DNA of 64,000 nt from Trogon surrucura (lineage: Eukaryota; Chordata; Aves; Trogoniformes; Trogonidae). The position numbers were made by a program, and so were the translations under genes. The number at the start of each line of letters is the position of its first letter. The stretch's first letter is position 1. The stretch is from assembly GCA_020746105.1 (NCBI GenBank), contig CM036618.1:5162501-5226500 (forward strand), read 5' to 3'. Positions 10,763 to 23,730 of the stretch are shown piece after piece. The notes below the pieces were generated by a model that saw only the letters and a program-made list of their open reading frames with translations, was not told the origin of the DNA and did no database searches.

Positions 10763-13700
10763 AAACAAAAGACAAACAGAGAGCTCTTTATTTTGGTCTT
10801 TGTTCATAGTTTATCTTCCTTTGGCTGCTTCTCATACCTTTTTCCTATTGTGTATCTTTCCCACGTGGAAGTAAATGATGAGATTCTCTGGCCTTGCTTC
10901 AGAGCTAGGAACACAGACCTTAAAATCACACCCAATATGTCACATAATCTACACCATAAATTTCCTTTACAGGTGTTTTTGAAACCAGTGCCTATCAGTA
11001 GGTTTCCATTATTTCTCCTGGATCTATTAAAAACATTTCACACTTTTTCAGTTTGCTCTTTCAATTTTTAAGGTTTCATTGTTTCCTTACAGGTTTGGGG
11101 ATGAATATTCTTCAGTTGTTTAGTTTCAAAACCAGGAAATTATATGGAATTTCAAAAACTGCTCCAATGTGAACATTGTCAGCCTTGCAACCTGCTTAAG
11201 TAACCCAAGGGGGAAAGGACCAGAGGAAAAGAAAGGGAAAAGGCATAGCTAATATTCAAACGGTGACACAGAAAAGCTATATTGCAAAAGCTTTATTGAG
11301 GTTGAAAACCAGACGTGAGAGATGGATCACTTCTCGCAAAATGTGTGTATTTCCATTGTTTTTCCCTAGTCAGTGCTGACCCTGACACAAAAAAAGAAAG
11401 AGATTTGAAACTTATGTCTGAAACTTTATTTTGAAATTCAGTGTAAGCTACGTCCATTATTATTTGGATTCATTTCACAGACTCTAAGCACCTGGAAGTT
11501 AGTTACCTACACCTAAAGTAGTCAGACTAGGCTCCTTTTAAAATCAGTGGAGAGCAAGAGATGTTTTCTGAGAGCAGTTCCTCTCCTCCTAGGTTCTAAA
11601 AGATGAGAAAAGAATGACTTCGGAGACATGTATTTTTTCTCCATTCACTACCAAAGGAAGTTACTGCATCACCCAGGTCTGGACTCAGGTGATTAGCTTA
11701 CAGTTCTGAGATGGCAGGTGAGATAAATCTTATTTTCTGTGACTTGTATGTATTATAAGTATTGCAAAAAATGAGGGAAGAGTTTCTCCTGAATGCGGTA
11801 GAAACCAGATTTTTAAAGACTATAGATAGTTCCCATTGTTTTCATTTTTAGATTTTAGTGTAGATGATTTACAAGGTTTTTGATACTGCATTTTCAGGCT
11901 TTTCCTTTTATTTCAGACCCTAGCATGAGACTGAAATATATGAACTAACTAGACCATAAACTCCCACAAAAAACTCAGAGCAATAGATGCATAGCTAATG
12001 ATTGTTGTCATCATCAGTAGGTCTCTCTCTGCTAGAATAAATTTCACTCAGGAAAATAAATATTTGATGGGGGTTGAGACATTGATTCAAGATTTCAGCA
12101 GAAAAAAATAGTACCCAGAGAAGCTTGGGAATTTCAGAAGAAGATGTGGACAGATTATTTAAGGAATTTAAATGGTCTAACCCCACTGAAAGTACTAAAA
12201 GTTAGGTGCTTTCTTAAAAACAAAACAAAAACCCGAAACAGAACTATACTGTACATTTTCACATTTAATTTTGTATATGCAGCTCATGTTAACATCGATA
12301 GTGCTGTTCACGCCAAAGAAATGTCATGACTAGTAGGATCACTTGCAAGAACTGTGAGACTGATGCTTTAAGAGACTTGCGTGAAGATCATGGAACCTGC
12401 TTCTGAAAAGAAAAGAGAAATATTCATTAGTTAAGAAACAGGTTGGCTTCTTTTTCATCTGTTTCATCTCTTACCACTGCTCTGCTACTGCTTTTGGTCT
12501 ATATAATCAGCTAATGAGATTTCCACTTCTTCAGGCAATGAGGCAAGTTATGCTTGAAGAAAAGTTGTGCCTAGATTCCTCGCAATGCATTCATATACTA
12601 TTAAGAAATATTTTACAGAGCAGCGCATTTAAACAAATATTAAATTCACACAATTGTTAATCAGTGTGCCATCTGGAAAGATTTGAAAGTTTAGACTCTT
12701 AATTGCCTGAATCTCATAAATGTTCAAAATTGTTGCATACTACAGGCTATATTGCATTTAGGACTTTTTTACTGTATAAATACATGTAATTAAAACGTGA
12801 GATAGGAACGCTTTCCAGCAGCTGTTGTGAGAGCTGTAACCATCTCCCCTATTAATCTTCAGGGATTTGAAAGATGTGTTGCTGAGCACCAGGGTCAACG
12901 ACATGCCGTTACATTTGAATCCCACCATTTGACAAAGCATTGCATTCTGTTTCTGAATTCTTTCATGTGACTGACAGCTACATCCATTTCTTCCCGAGGC
13001 CACTTTTTAAATTCCTTTGTACTTGTAGAAGCAAGTTTGCTGGCTCAAGAATTTTGTCTTAACTCTGCCTCTAAGACTTGTCAATGGCAAATTAGGACAA
13101 GAAATTCTAATTTATGTTTCAAAGGTACCTATGGTAGCAAGAGAAACTATTTTTATTTACATTTTTTTCCTCAAAAGTGTCAAATCAAAGACTCTATAAT
13201 TACTATATATTTTCAGGAGATGTCATATTGTATTGACTTCAGGGGGCAAGTGGTAGATAGGGTTAAGCTGAGTAAAGTCAATGAAATGCACAAAGGATTT
13301 CTTTTCATGGCAAATGTTACTTAGAGAATTAACTATCTCAGTAAGAAAACAGAAATATTTAGGTTATAAGCTGCTCTAGCCCAAGATGCTTGACCACAGA
13401 GACAGAAGACAGTTCTGGGGTAGGGCAACTTCTTCATATCCATAGGTCAGTGGAAGAGTGTTTCTTGTCACATGCCCTTAATGGTTTTGACCAAGCTAGT
13501 GAAAATGTTTTCAATGAAGGTGCATCTACTGGTTTTCAACAGACATGTTCAACAATGTGACACTAACAGGCAGCTTTAGTAGCAGCACTGTCTTTGTTTT
13601 CTCATTAAATCCTCTATGTCTCTTTCCTGTATTTTCTTATTCTTCACCGTAAGTCACTGATGCTCCTTCCTTAAAAACACCAGAGGTGATCAGCATTGAC

Positions 13701-16504
13701 TGTATCTGATAGTTCTCTATCTACAGCTATCAACCACCAGCACCTCTTAAAGCAAGTCCAGCAGCAGCAGACTCCTTTGTGTTTTTTCCAGATACCAAAA
13801 TATGTTATTAAAGTGTTTTGTGGTACTGTTTATAAATATTAAATAACTGTGATTATTTGATTATTACCCTAGGGAAAACATGCCCTTGTGAAGAGAAGGG
13901 AGTGATTCATGTGATTTTGAGACAGATGACCCATGCTGGTGTACTTGGAGGTGCTGATGAACAAGTTGATAGCTGGTGGGAGTGATTCTCTCTCCAAAAT
14001 GTCAAGTAAGGATTTTTTTTGTTTGTTTAGGGCTGCCAGATATTCAAGAAACAAGTTAATGACTGCACGTTCTCACCCTTAATACTGTTTCTCAGAGGAT
14101 CTCCATCAGAGCAAAGGAAAAGCGTGTTTGAGAGCAGAAACCCTAAATGTTGGGGAGGTACATGACTGGCAAAATATTACTGTTTTATGAGAAAGGTATA
14201 ATTTGCCCTCTTCCTTTTAGATAAGAATTAGCATGTAATGAACCAAATTTTTTTTTTTTTTTTCACAACTGATATTCCTGGCCCAAAAAAACAAACTGGA
14301 AGAGCTAATATTTGTCTTGCTGCCTACATTCTATTTCTAAAATGCTGTTCTCTCTGGTACTTTTCACTGGTGGACCTCTAAGGGACAAGACACCTCCACT
14401 AAATAACTTTCTGCCCAACAGGTACATGGAAAACAAAGTTAAATGGGACAATGGTGGACTTGCAAAATGAACTGTTTGTACTGCCTTTTCAGCCTGACAA
14501 CACTGATGAAACTCCTTCTCTTAATCCCTTTTCTGCCCTCCTGCAGGTGTGAGGGATAGAGCAATGACCTCTTTTTCAAGAAAAAAGAAAACAAATACTG
14601 CTTTCCCAGGTTATGACCTCACAGAACAACTGTAAACTGAGAGATTCAGCATTTTTTTCTTTATTATCACAATCATTTGTGACCTCAGAGGAGGTCTGAG
14701 TGGTTCTTCTTCTTTTTTTCTTTTTTCTTAAGCTTATCTGCTCTTGAAGGAGCAAGTATTTTCTTGAGAAGAGGAAAATTGAAATATCGGAGGGCACCTG
14801 TAGCAGTTCTTATCCAGACATTATTGGAAACATGCAGAAGAGGGAAAAATGGAGCTTTAAATCAGTATTTTTGTAACACAGCTGACGGAGCATAATGCAA
14901 GTAGGGCTTCCATACCTTTGGGTTATGAAATGAGAGACACAAGGCCTGAGTTATTAGTGTTAAAGAGAAAGAAAAGTGCTGGTTTAGCAGAAAGAAAAAA
15001 TTCCCACCAGTTGACTCACGCAGTCTTTGTGTGAGTGCAGAACGAGATCCACAAATACAGGATAAAGAAGCAGATCTATTTAAATAGCTAGAAAGAGGGG
15101 CTGCCATCCTTTAGACACGGATATATCAGTTATAATTTGGTACAACTCTGGAATTCAAGGGTCCCAAATTTCAAGATATCAACCTAAGATCTGATTTATT
15201 TGTGTTGGTTTTTTTTTTTTTATTAAGGAGCTGATTTTGTCCTTTCTTTCCTGATTTTAGTAATATTTGTCTGTCCCAAATTCAAGGTCTGACCTTGGGT
15301 TTTGCTGCTCTAGCATTTGAAATAAAATATGATTTCTTCTCCCTCATCTTGGTTTTGAGCTCAAACGCGTTTATTTTTACCAATGTCTTCTGCTGTTTTC
15401 CTATGTGATGCTGGGCAAAACATTTCACATTTTTTTCACTATTGTCCTATTTCTTACAAATCTAAAATAACACTATTAATTTTTTTGATTCATTTCAACT
15501 TTTAGCCCTTTTGTCCATTTACCTCTGTAAGACAAATGAAGACTAATAAGTCTACTAAAATGTTCTGAAAAAGGAAGAAATAGAACAAATTAAAGAGGCA
15601 TGAAAGAAAAAAAATGTCATAAAATCAGTTATTCTGTATGCAGTGGGACAAGTGAAGCAAAGTTAGCAATTGGTTTGTGTTTCTAACTGGTTCTTCTTAT
15701 GTCCAACAAAGAAGAAGCTCTAATTCAGACATGCAAAATTTTGGGCATCTGTTTGTTCTCTTGATTAGCTGGTATTGATAATGACTGATGCTACATCGAG
15801 CCTACTGTATAGGGGGGATATGTCTTCACTTTGTCTGGCTTTTTAGTTTCATACAACTCAAAGGCAGTAAAGTCCTTGCAATCTGCACTCCATCTGTCAG
15901 TTTTGGCTGAAATTGGTCAACTGATGTTTTGCACTGCTACCGCTTCTCTCCAGTTCCACCACATTCCTCCTGCAACATGCTTCTTTGACACACGCACTCA
16001 GCAGTATGGTATGCAGAAAAGATAGCAAGGCAAGACTTTAAAAAGCCCTCTTCATTCTTCGTAATAAATCCACACCTGGATAGCAACATCTCTGTGCCCC
16101 AGATGAGAACACAGTTTGTTCTAGGCTGAGGGAAAACCTGTGGAGGATTTGAACTGCCTGAAAAGGGTGTATTTTGTCAACAGGGATGCAAAGCAAATGG
16201 TGGGAGAACAAATACAGGTAGAAAGGGGAAAATGAGTTCTTAGAGTCGTACAAGAAGAGAGCTGTAAAGACAGAAAGGATATTTAGGTTCCTTGTGTAAC
16301 ACTAATTCCCAATCTTGGACTTCAGAGCCTCACACCGTCACGGAAGTACATTATCTCTGAGAAAGCCTCAGTCTTCTTTCTTGTTAAGTCCAGCATGCCA
16401 AACTCAGAATTTTCTGATGGTCTTTCTTTCAAGTCCTGAAAGGTTTTTTTCTCCTCACAATGCAATTCTAGTACTACGGACTATTTGGACTGGATTATGA
16501 AACT
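10763..16504. other. Long unique AT-rich interval
   Basis: About 5.7 kb with no confident gene. It contains a T-run at 14249-14263 and another near 15210-15221. Open frames are at most 95 residues and none has a recognisable motif. A degenerate stretch at 11460-11570, described separately, may be an ancient repeat. Confidence 0.5.
11460..11570. repeat. Possible ancient amniote repeat remnant
   Basis: The spacing of 'TAAGCACCTGGAAGTTAG', 'ACACCTAAAGTAG' and 'GGCTCCTTTTAAAATCAGTG' resembles old amniote repeats in which 'CACCTAA' blocks precede a 'CTCCCATTGACTTCAATGG'-like core. Similar degraded blocks occur at 63325-63395. This is a recollection of pattern, not an alignment. Confidence 0.25.
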
Positions 16505-16645
16505 CATAGAATGCATTGGGTTGGAAGGGACTTTTAAAGGTCATCTAGTCCAACTCCACTGCAGTGAGCAGGGACATCTTTAACTAGATCAGGTTTCTCA
16601 GAGCCCTGTCCAATCTGACCTTGCATGTTTCCAAGGAATTCTAGT
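16505..16645 (-). mobile_element. CR1 LINE 3' tail, antisense (first of a tandem pair)
   Basis: It starts with CATAGAATGCATTGGGTTGG, a reverse CR1 tail, then 'GGTCATCTAGTCCAACTCCA' and 'AGAGCCCTGTCCAATCTGAC'. Similarity stops near 'TTCCAAGGAATTCTAG'. Only about 30 non-CR1 bases separate it from the next CR1 in the same orientation. Confidence 0.92.
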
Positions 16646-16675
16646 GTTATAAATAGGATAACTTTAGAGTCAAGA

Positions 16676-17200
16676 ATTATAGAACCATAGCATGGTTTGG
16701 GTTGGAAGGCACCTTTAAAGACCAACTAGTGATAAGCAGAGGTATCTTTCATTAGATCAGGTTGCTCAAAGCCCCATCTAACCTGACTTTGAACACTTCT
16801 AATAACAGGGCATCTGCCACATTTCTGGGAAACCTGTTTCAGTGTCTTGCCACCCTCTGTAAAAAAGTTTTTCCTTATGTCCAGTCAAAATCTACTTTCT
16901 GTTCAAAAGCGTTGGTCGGTCCTTGTCCTGCCACTTCAAGTACTGATAAAAAGTATCTCTTAATCTTTCTTATAAACCCCCTTTAAGTATTGAAAGGCCA
17001 AGGTCTTCCCAGACCCTTCTTAAGGCCAAACAATAATAGAATCATCTCACAGCCTGTCTTCATAGCAGTGGTGTTCCAGCCCTTTGACTATTTTCACATC
17101 ACTCTTCTGGACCTTCTCTAGGGGGTCCCTGCATTTCTTGTACTGGGGACCCTGGCACTGGATGCAGTACTGCAGGTTGGGGTCTCATGGTGAGTGAAAC
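16676..17200 (-). mobile_element. CR1 LINE 3' fragment, antisense (second of a tandem pair)
   Basis: It starts 'TTATAGAACCATAGCATGG' and continues through the whole CR1 3' region in reverse: 'AGGTTGCTCAAAGCCCCATC', 'GGGAAACCTGTTTCAGTG', 'CCTTGTCCTG', and finally 'CTTGTACTGGGGACCCTGG' with 'GGATGCAGTACTGCAGG', which lies in the RT C-terminal coding part. Many substitutions and small gaps, including about 16 extra bases near 17030, show that this is an old copy with no coding frame left. Confidence 0.93.
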
Positions 17201-19577
17201 ACCAGAAGATACCTCTGCATTGCAAAGTGGTAACTCTGGTTCTGCTTCCATTCAGGCATCAAGTAGTTTCAAATTTTTCGAAACAAAGACTTTGTTGTTA
17301 GCATATCCCATCCAAGGGAAAGTAAGTGGCTTCTGAGACATCCAAAAAAAAAGAACTTCAGGCCACAAGAGCCTTTGGGATACCTGATATATATGTTAAT
17401 GACAACAACGGCATCTACCACACCCAGTAGGAAAAGTGTGGACAAAATATTTAAGTGCCACTGATGTCTTAGATCGAGGATGGTGCAGTTCATGTTTCAA
17501 AGACTTTGCAGGCATGATTTTCTACGATTTCTAGGAACGATGGTCCATTGTGTTTCTCACCAGAACAGGGTAGTGATGCTGCACTGGGGAATTTCTGTGC
17601 TAGTAACATGTATAGATAACAAAGAGATCAGAAGATAGGCACACACAGGTATGATATGGAGATAGACCTATAGTTCTTGTTTAAATTTTACAAGCTTGAT
17701 GTCGGTTGGCCTGATCTTCAGGATTTACTCTCTTGCTTCTTACCACTTCCCTTAGCATTTTTCTTTTAAAAGAAAAGAAGTACGTTAACTATCAACGTCC
17801 TTCCCCTACAACTTTCTCTCACACAACCTCCAGGATTTCTGGATTAAAGCAACATAAAAACAAGAGAAATCTTTCCTTTTTAACAAACAGGCTGAAGAAA
17901 GGGTTAAGGATATTTTCTGCACCTGGAATTCTTTTTCAACAGTAGCAGAGATGAGCAGTCGGACAACAGTCTTTGATCTTTCCATGCTGTGTCACAGCTT
18001 GCGCACAGAAGTATTTCGTGTGAGGTTTGGGAGAGTCTGCCATTTGACTATGAAAGGTGTGGAATGCTATGATAAAGAATATTAAGGAAAGACACGCTCT
18101 GAGGCCTTGTTTTCTCAGACAAGGCTGTCAACATCCCTATTCCTTCTATATTACAATCTCAGCTGGACAGTGACACTGCTGGGGGCAGTCCTTCTTGCAA
18201 AGTCCATCTTGCAAGGTCCTTCCTGCCTAAGGTGTAGATGGACACAGAGGTAGAATTACTTTTCACAGTATCATCAAGACAGTCCCTTGTAGATCTGAAT
18301 CTCACCCCTGATATAGGAATTGAGAAATGAATTTATCCTGCATGACTTAAGGTACCTGAGCTACTGAAAGGCTACTATGTAGTCAGGAAAGAAAGAGAGA
18401 AAGGTATTTCAGGAGAATCATCCAAACGACCTAAGGCATCCCATGAACAGGCATCTCTTGAGTGGTGTTGGTTATAGACGCAGCCTCTGTTGTCACAGAG
18501 ATCTTAAGCACTTCAGGTTGGGTGGGATGAATACAGGTCTGTGGAACCAGACTATGATCTAGAAAACAACCAGGTCAGTAACACCCTGCAAAGGAAGAAG
18601 TCAATTCAGAGTACACCAAGTTAAATCTGAACTCCCGATTTCAGCATGTTTTCCATAAAATTACATGGTTTCACCTGAACAACATTTTTGGAGTATTTCT
18701 GCTCATTCTTGCAAATAAGGTAGTTGATCTGAGTTTCTTTTAAGACAACAATATAAGTATAAATTATATCTGTCAAACACAGTTTACTAAGATGCAGAGA
18801 CATGTTATATGCAAGCATTTTTTTGATACACGTGAAGGGAACATTTTTCTTCACAACAGTTTTCTTCAAGGTTTCCTTCAGACTGTATTGGGTAAACAAG
18901 GCCCTAGCAAAGCAAGATATTACAGCTGAAACTGAATGCAATATTTCCATCTTCACTACCACTACACAGAATCTGTAGGAGGTAGAGCTGAACACGATTA
19001 CATAAGTTCCTCTTTAATAGGAGATCAAGATGCAAGATCAACCATATCTAAACCCTTTTGACAACCACTTGCCTACCCTGCTCCCAAAAACCTCCAGTGG
19101 TGGATATTTCATCACCTGTTTATCAGGAAATATAATCCAATACTTTCCTTCATATTCTCATAAAATCAAGATGTTCGTAATATGCCACATGAATATTTGG
19201 GAAAAACAAGCAAAGAAATAATAAAAAAAAAAAATTCCACTTAAATTAATCAGGATTAAGTTTTGTTATGCATTTCATTTGATATACTTGCACTGGAAAA
19301 ACGTTATGATTACTTATTGAGTGGATAGCATGGAAGAAGCAAAACTCAGTTCTGACACAACAGGGCAAGGACAGTCTTTTATAACAAAAAAATTAGCCCA
19401 ACATTTAAATGTAACGTACTGGATTCTTCACAGATTAGAAACAAGCACAAAGGACCTCTAGAAAAAAAAAAAAAAATGTGTGACTCTCTCCTTCCTTCCC
19501 TGCAGAGCTGAAGGATAATGGATTGTAAAGATTTTGGCATGTTTAGGACTATTTCAGGACTCAATTGTGCTTTCTAA
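17201..19577. other. Unique AT-rich noncoding DNA
   Basis: No gene or repeat recognised. The longest frame is on the minus strand (18621-18995, 124 residues). It is rich in Lys, Val and Ile, lacks any recognised motif or splice context, and is probably chance in AT-rich DNA. Confidence 0.5.
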
Positions 19578-19630
19578 GACTTTGTACAGAGGAGGAAATT
19601 GACATACAGAAGAGAGAAGAGATTTTTATG
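19578..19630 (-). mobile_element. Possible MIR/L2-type core fragment
   Basis: The plus strand reads 'TTGTACAGAGGAGGAAATTG' followed by 'ACATACAGAAGAGAGAAGAG'. This resembles the reverse complement of the MIR/L2 stretch 'CAGTTTCCTCATCTGTAAAA' and its neighbour. It is short and low confidence. Confidence 0.3.
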
Positions 19631-22600
19631 TAGCTAGATGCTTTTCTTCATACGTAATAAATAGTAAGAAGTAAAACAAGAATTTGGAGAGCTGGAGTAA
19701 ATCCATGGAGGCAGAGAAGAGGAAAGGTTTACAGGGCAGGGCAGAAAGTGGTGATACATGTTTGAGCAGTGATATAGCTTTTGATTTATTCTTTCAGCAT
19801 TTAAACACCCCATTTTTATAAACATAAACATATGTGACCTGACATATAATTATGTAGATGCACAGTAAATGAAGTGTGGGCACAGATATCAGCATGTGTG
19901 TATGTGTATAAACACTTTCGTGACTTTATATTCGTATATATAAAAAATACCACCTCAATGTCTTTCTTTTTTTTTTTAAAAAAGAACATGTAATTTTCAA
20001 ATATCAATGAAGTAAATTCTTTTGTTCTTTTGGGGGTTTTTATTGGAAATGTTTCACTTAAATGAATAGACTCCTGACAATATTTTTTTATTATTATTTG
20101 TAATTCCCTTTCAGACTTTGTGTAATTAATAAGTAATGGAATTCTCAGTATGTATTTGCATGGCGAGACCTGGATGGAGCTGTGATCTGGATGGAGCATA
20201 GATGTAGGGGATGGTTTAAAGACCTGTCTGGTTGTTCTCCTGTCACAGGGTCAGAAGTTTCTACAGCACAAGTGGACTCAGTTGCCCTCATCTTTTATTT
20301 TGGCCTCTCGTTGAAGGACAGGAACATCTTATCATTCTCTCCTCTAGATTTGAATGCTCCAAGTCTTGCCAAAGAAGTAGTTTTACCAGCAATAATCCTT
20401 ACCATCAAGATACTTTGCCAGAGAATAATTAATATAGCCTGATTAAGCTTCCCAAATTCTCTTAATACAAATCAGATATCAAGGATGAAATTAAAGGATC
20501 ACTCAGCCTTTCTACAGGCACTGATCTTGTTTCCATGATTAAGGAAATTACAGCAGCTTAAATAAATCCTGGCAATCATTTATTTTTGCTTTCCTTTCAG
20601 AGCTTTCACAGTTAATAAACACTTAACATTTTCAAAATTAATTGCAGCGGAATTTTCTGCACTATTTAGAGAGCCTTGAAAAAAGGAGTTGTCAAACAGA
20701 CCCAATATGTCTCAGACTCGACAACCGTATGACTTAGCCTTGTGTTTTAGCCATACGGATGAGGAAGGCAACTGTGATTACTCCTCATGAAAGGGGAGGG
20801 GGGAAAGTGAGACAAGATTGCTAATGTCAGCCTGGCTTGTCAAGTGTAACCAAGACTGTGGAATTGCTGAGCTGTGTACCCAAGAGTGTGTCAAGGCTGG
20901 ATAACTTCCATAAAATAGGACAGTCCATCACGTGGTGCTTACAGCCAGCTAAAGAGTATGTGTGCCTACAACAGATGTGCCGTGTTAAAGATAGTAGCCA
21001 ATAATGGTCAGGTGCCAGAATAACAAGTTTGTGAGCAGATCCTCCCAGCAGGAGCCAATTTCAGTGAAACAAACTGGCAAAGCAGCTCGCTTGTCATGGA
21101 TGCAAATGCCAGATTTGGCATCTGCAGGTTTGTGGCACAAAGCGGGGGGAGGGGGGAAGATCCAAGTTTCCGACACCAACTGGTGCCAGGGTTTCAAAGA
21201 AGATGTTTGGTCTGTGCAAAATGTTGACATGATTGCAAAAATCTCATTTGAAAAAAAAAGAAAAAAAAAAAGAAGATAACAACAGCAACAACAAACCAAA
21301 ATCCCAGAATCTAAACTGCAGCCTGGTCATCTCCTTTGCATAGTTGTTAAGAAAATAAGTGTTCTGACTTCTTTGAAGTCATGACATCTTTGCATGCTTG
21401 TATGAAAACATTCATAGCCCAGACAATCCTGGAAAATGAACTGTTGTTAAAATGTGAGGGCCTAAACTGTGTATTAAGCAGTTCTTTATAGCCTTTTCAC
21501 TCATTAAAGATAACTAGGATTTGTTCAAATAAACACAGAAACCCAGTGCTACCAAGTTTGTTTTTCATTATGGTTCTTCCATGCCAGTCTAAAAATTCCT
21601 TTAAGTGTCATGGTTTCCCAGAAGACATTGTAACAGAAAATGAGTGACAAATTTATGTTGAGATCTTTCCGTTTTATTGAATGCAGGTGTCCCTTGGGAA
21701 GAGAAGGCACAGTGTCATGTCTTCCAGAACTCAAGAAAACTGACAGAGGAGGAATTTTCAAGATTGTTTCCCCCCTCCATGGCTTTAAAATATCTGTGAC
21801 AGCAAAATGTTTGTGTTTACAACTTCTTTTCTGTACAATCTACAAGTATGACTGGAGAAAACTTGCACCTTGCACCCAGATGGAGAATCTCTCCTGAAGA
21901 CTGAGGGGATAACTAGTAGTTACCATCACTGAAGAGGTGTTCTACGAGGTTCAGTCACACTAGAGACAGATGGTTTGCTGTTTCACTTGGCCTTTTATTG
22001 ATGGTAGGGCCAAATAGCCTGCAGAACAGGCTTGCTAATATTTCAGAAGGAATGCCAAAATAGCTGTTTTTCCATTGCCCGGAATCAGGAAAATCTGGTT
22101 TTCTCAGTGTCAAGAGAGTGAGTGGTGGCTTAATTTCCAGGACATCAGTTTACTAGTTACTCTGTTTTCAAAGGCAGCAGAGAGTGATAGCTTTTCCTAC
22201 AATTCCAGTAGGTAGAAGTTGGCAATCACTCATCTGAGACTTCTCTAGGGAATCAGATTGACCAGGAGGAGTTGGTTCTCCCACACAGGGTATTCCAGTC
22301 ATGTTTTGCCAGTTGTTATGTCCATCCTATAATTTGGATTTAAGCTGGTGAACAAAAAACACCCATAAGAAAATACTGTTAAAAATATAGGACGCATAGG
22401 AATTTGAACTTCAGATGAGAGAAGAAGGACAAAGGAGGGAGAACTCTTCTGGAGTGATACTGACTGCATTGATCTCTAACCAGATATCTTTGTGTATCAG
22501 CTGAAATACTGGACAGGGGAAAGCAGTTGCAGCAAAGTCATCCAGCATCCAGGATAAACAGACTGTGGCTACGAATTGGTATAAACTGGCTGGAGAAAAT

Positions 22601-23690
22601 AATTTCTTGGAAAAGCAATATAATTTTGGAATCTGGAAACTCATTACACTCTCTCCATCTCCCTCTACAGTCTAATTGTTATTTTTTTCCTAGGTTACAC
22701 TGAAAAGATCTGAAAGTTTTCATGAGAACAGACCTTTCTTGGGCTACAATTTCTTATTTATCCATGAAGGGTATTTTTAGGGTCAGTAGTCCAACTTTTG
22801 AAGATACTCATAATGGGCTGAGGTAGAGTTTGCTTAGAAATAGATAAGAATAAATTAATCTTACAGCTTATTTCAAATAAAGATGAGGTTGTCAAACTGG
22901 CTAAACTATTCTCCATTAAAGTCTTCTTCTGTCCACTGGTTATAAAGCCAGTCTAAAGGATTGTCGAGGTTGAACTGCAGCTGTGGTGGTTGAAACACAC
23001 AGCCTCAGAATATAGAGCTTTACACTATGGAGTGAGTGTGAGCTCACGTGAGCTGAATCTACCTAGGCACCTAAATCCAAAAATATCTGAAGTGTGTAAG
23101 TTAGGTGACCCTGAGGTGCCAAAATCAAAATGTTGTTCTCTTTGTCTCCTTATCTAACCAGTGAAGAGAAAGAAGAAGCCGTTGAGAGGTGTCTTAAAGC
23201 TCCTACATTAGAGCTCTTTTTTGAATCTTCCTTTGCAGTTCTGTCTCTTGACTGGAGAAGATTGAAGAAGCATCCTGGCTTTCACTCCAGACAGCAGCTT
23301 TAATTCGGGCACTGTGAATAACACCATTCGTTTTGTTTCTTTTCCTTCCTTCTTACCCCTGAATGGCATACCTTCACTGCAATTTCTTTTAAAGAGAAGT
23401 TGTTCATGACAGGTGTCATTTGTCTGTGCTTTTTTTGATATAATTTTTTAATCAATTTCCATCTGTGTCTGCAAAAAAAATTGTATTTCATAGCCTTGTG
23501 TGACTAAAAGGTAGATCAACATCCAAAAGATTCATTGTGCAATGCTGAAAGATCAGGGACAGATGTGAACTTTGTATTTCAGCAATGATGTACACCTTCC
23601 TCACTGAAAAACCTAACACCTGAAGGGAAAACTAAAAATAATTGTATCAGATAATACAGTTTCTTTTAAAATCTCAAAGCTCTAGAGCTG

Positions 23691-23692
<2 letters not shown>
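19631..23692. other. Unique DNA with possible conserved noncoding blocks
   Basis: No gene recognised. T- and A-runs lie at 19969-19984 and 21250-21273. A G6-A-G6 run lies at 21144-21156. The stretches 20530-20720 and 20990-21170 have balanced, non-repetitive composition with homeodomain-like TTAAT/TAAT motifs, unlike the low-complexity surroundings. I flag them only as candidates for conserved noncoding DNA. Confidence 0.4.

Positions 23693-23727
<35 letters not shown>
23693..23727. repeat. Poly-A run, 35 A
   Basis: An uninterrupted A35 tract. There is no recognisable retrogene or SINE body immediately upstream, so I treat it as a simple repeat. Its length may vary between individuals or assemblies. 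Confidence 0.95.

Positions 23728-23730
<3 letters not shown>

Noticed and set aside
18621-18995. A 124-residue minus-strand frame
   Set aside because: AT-rich chance frame, without recognisable domains, splice context or repeat identity.
23693-23727. Poly-A tail of a processed pseudogene
   Set aside because: No coding-like sequence, and no flanking duplication, could be seen upstream.
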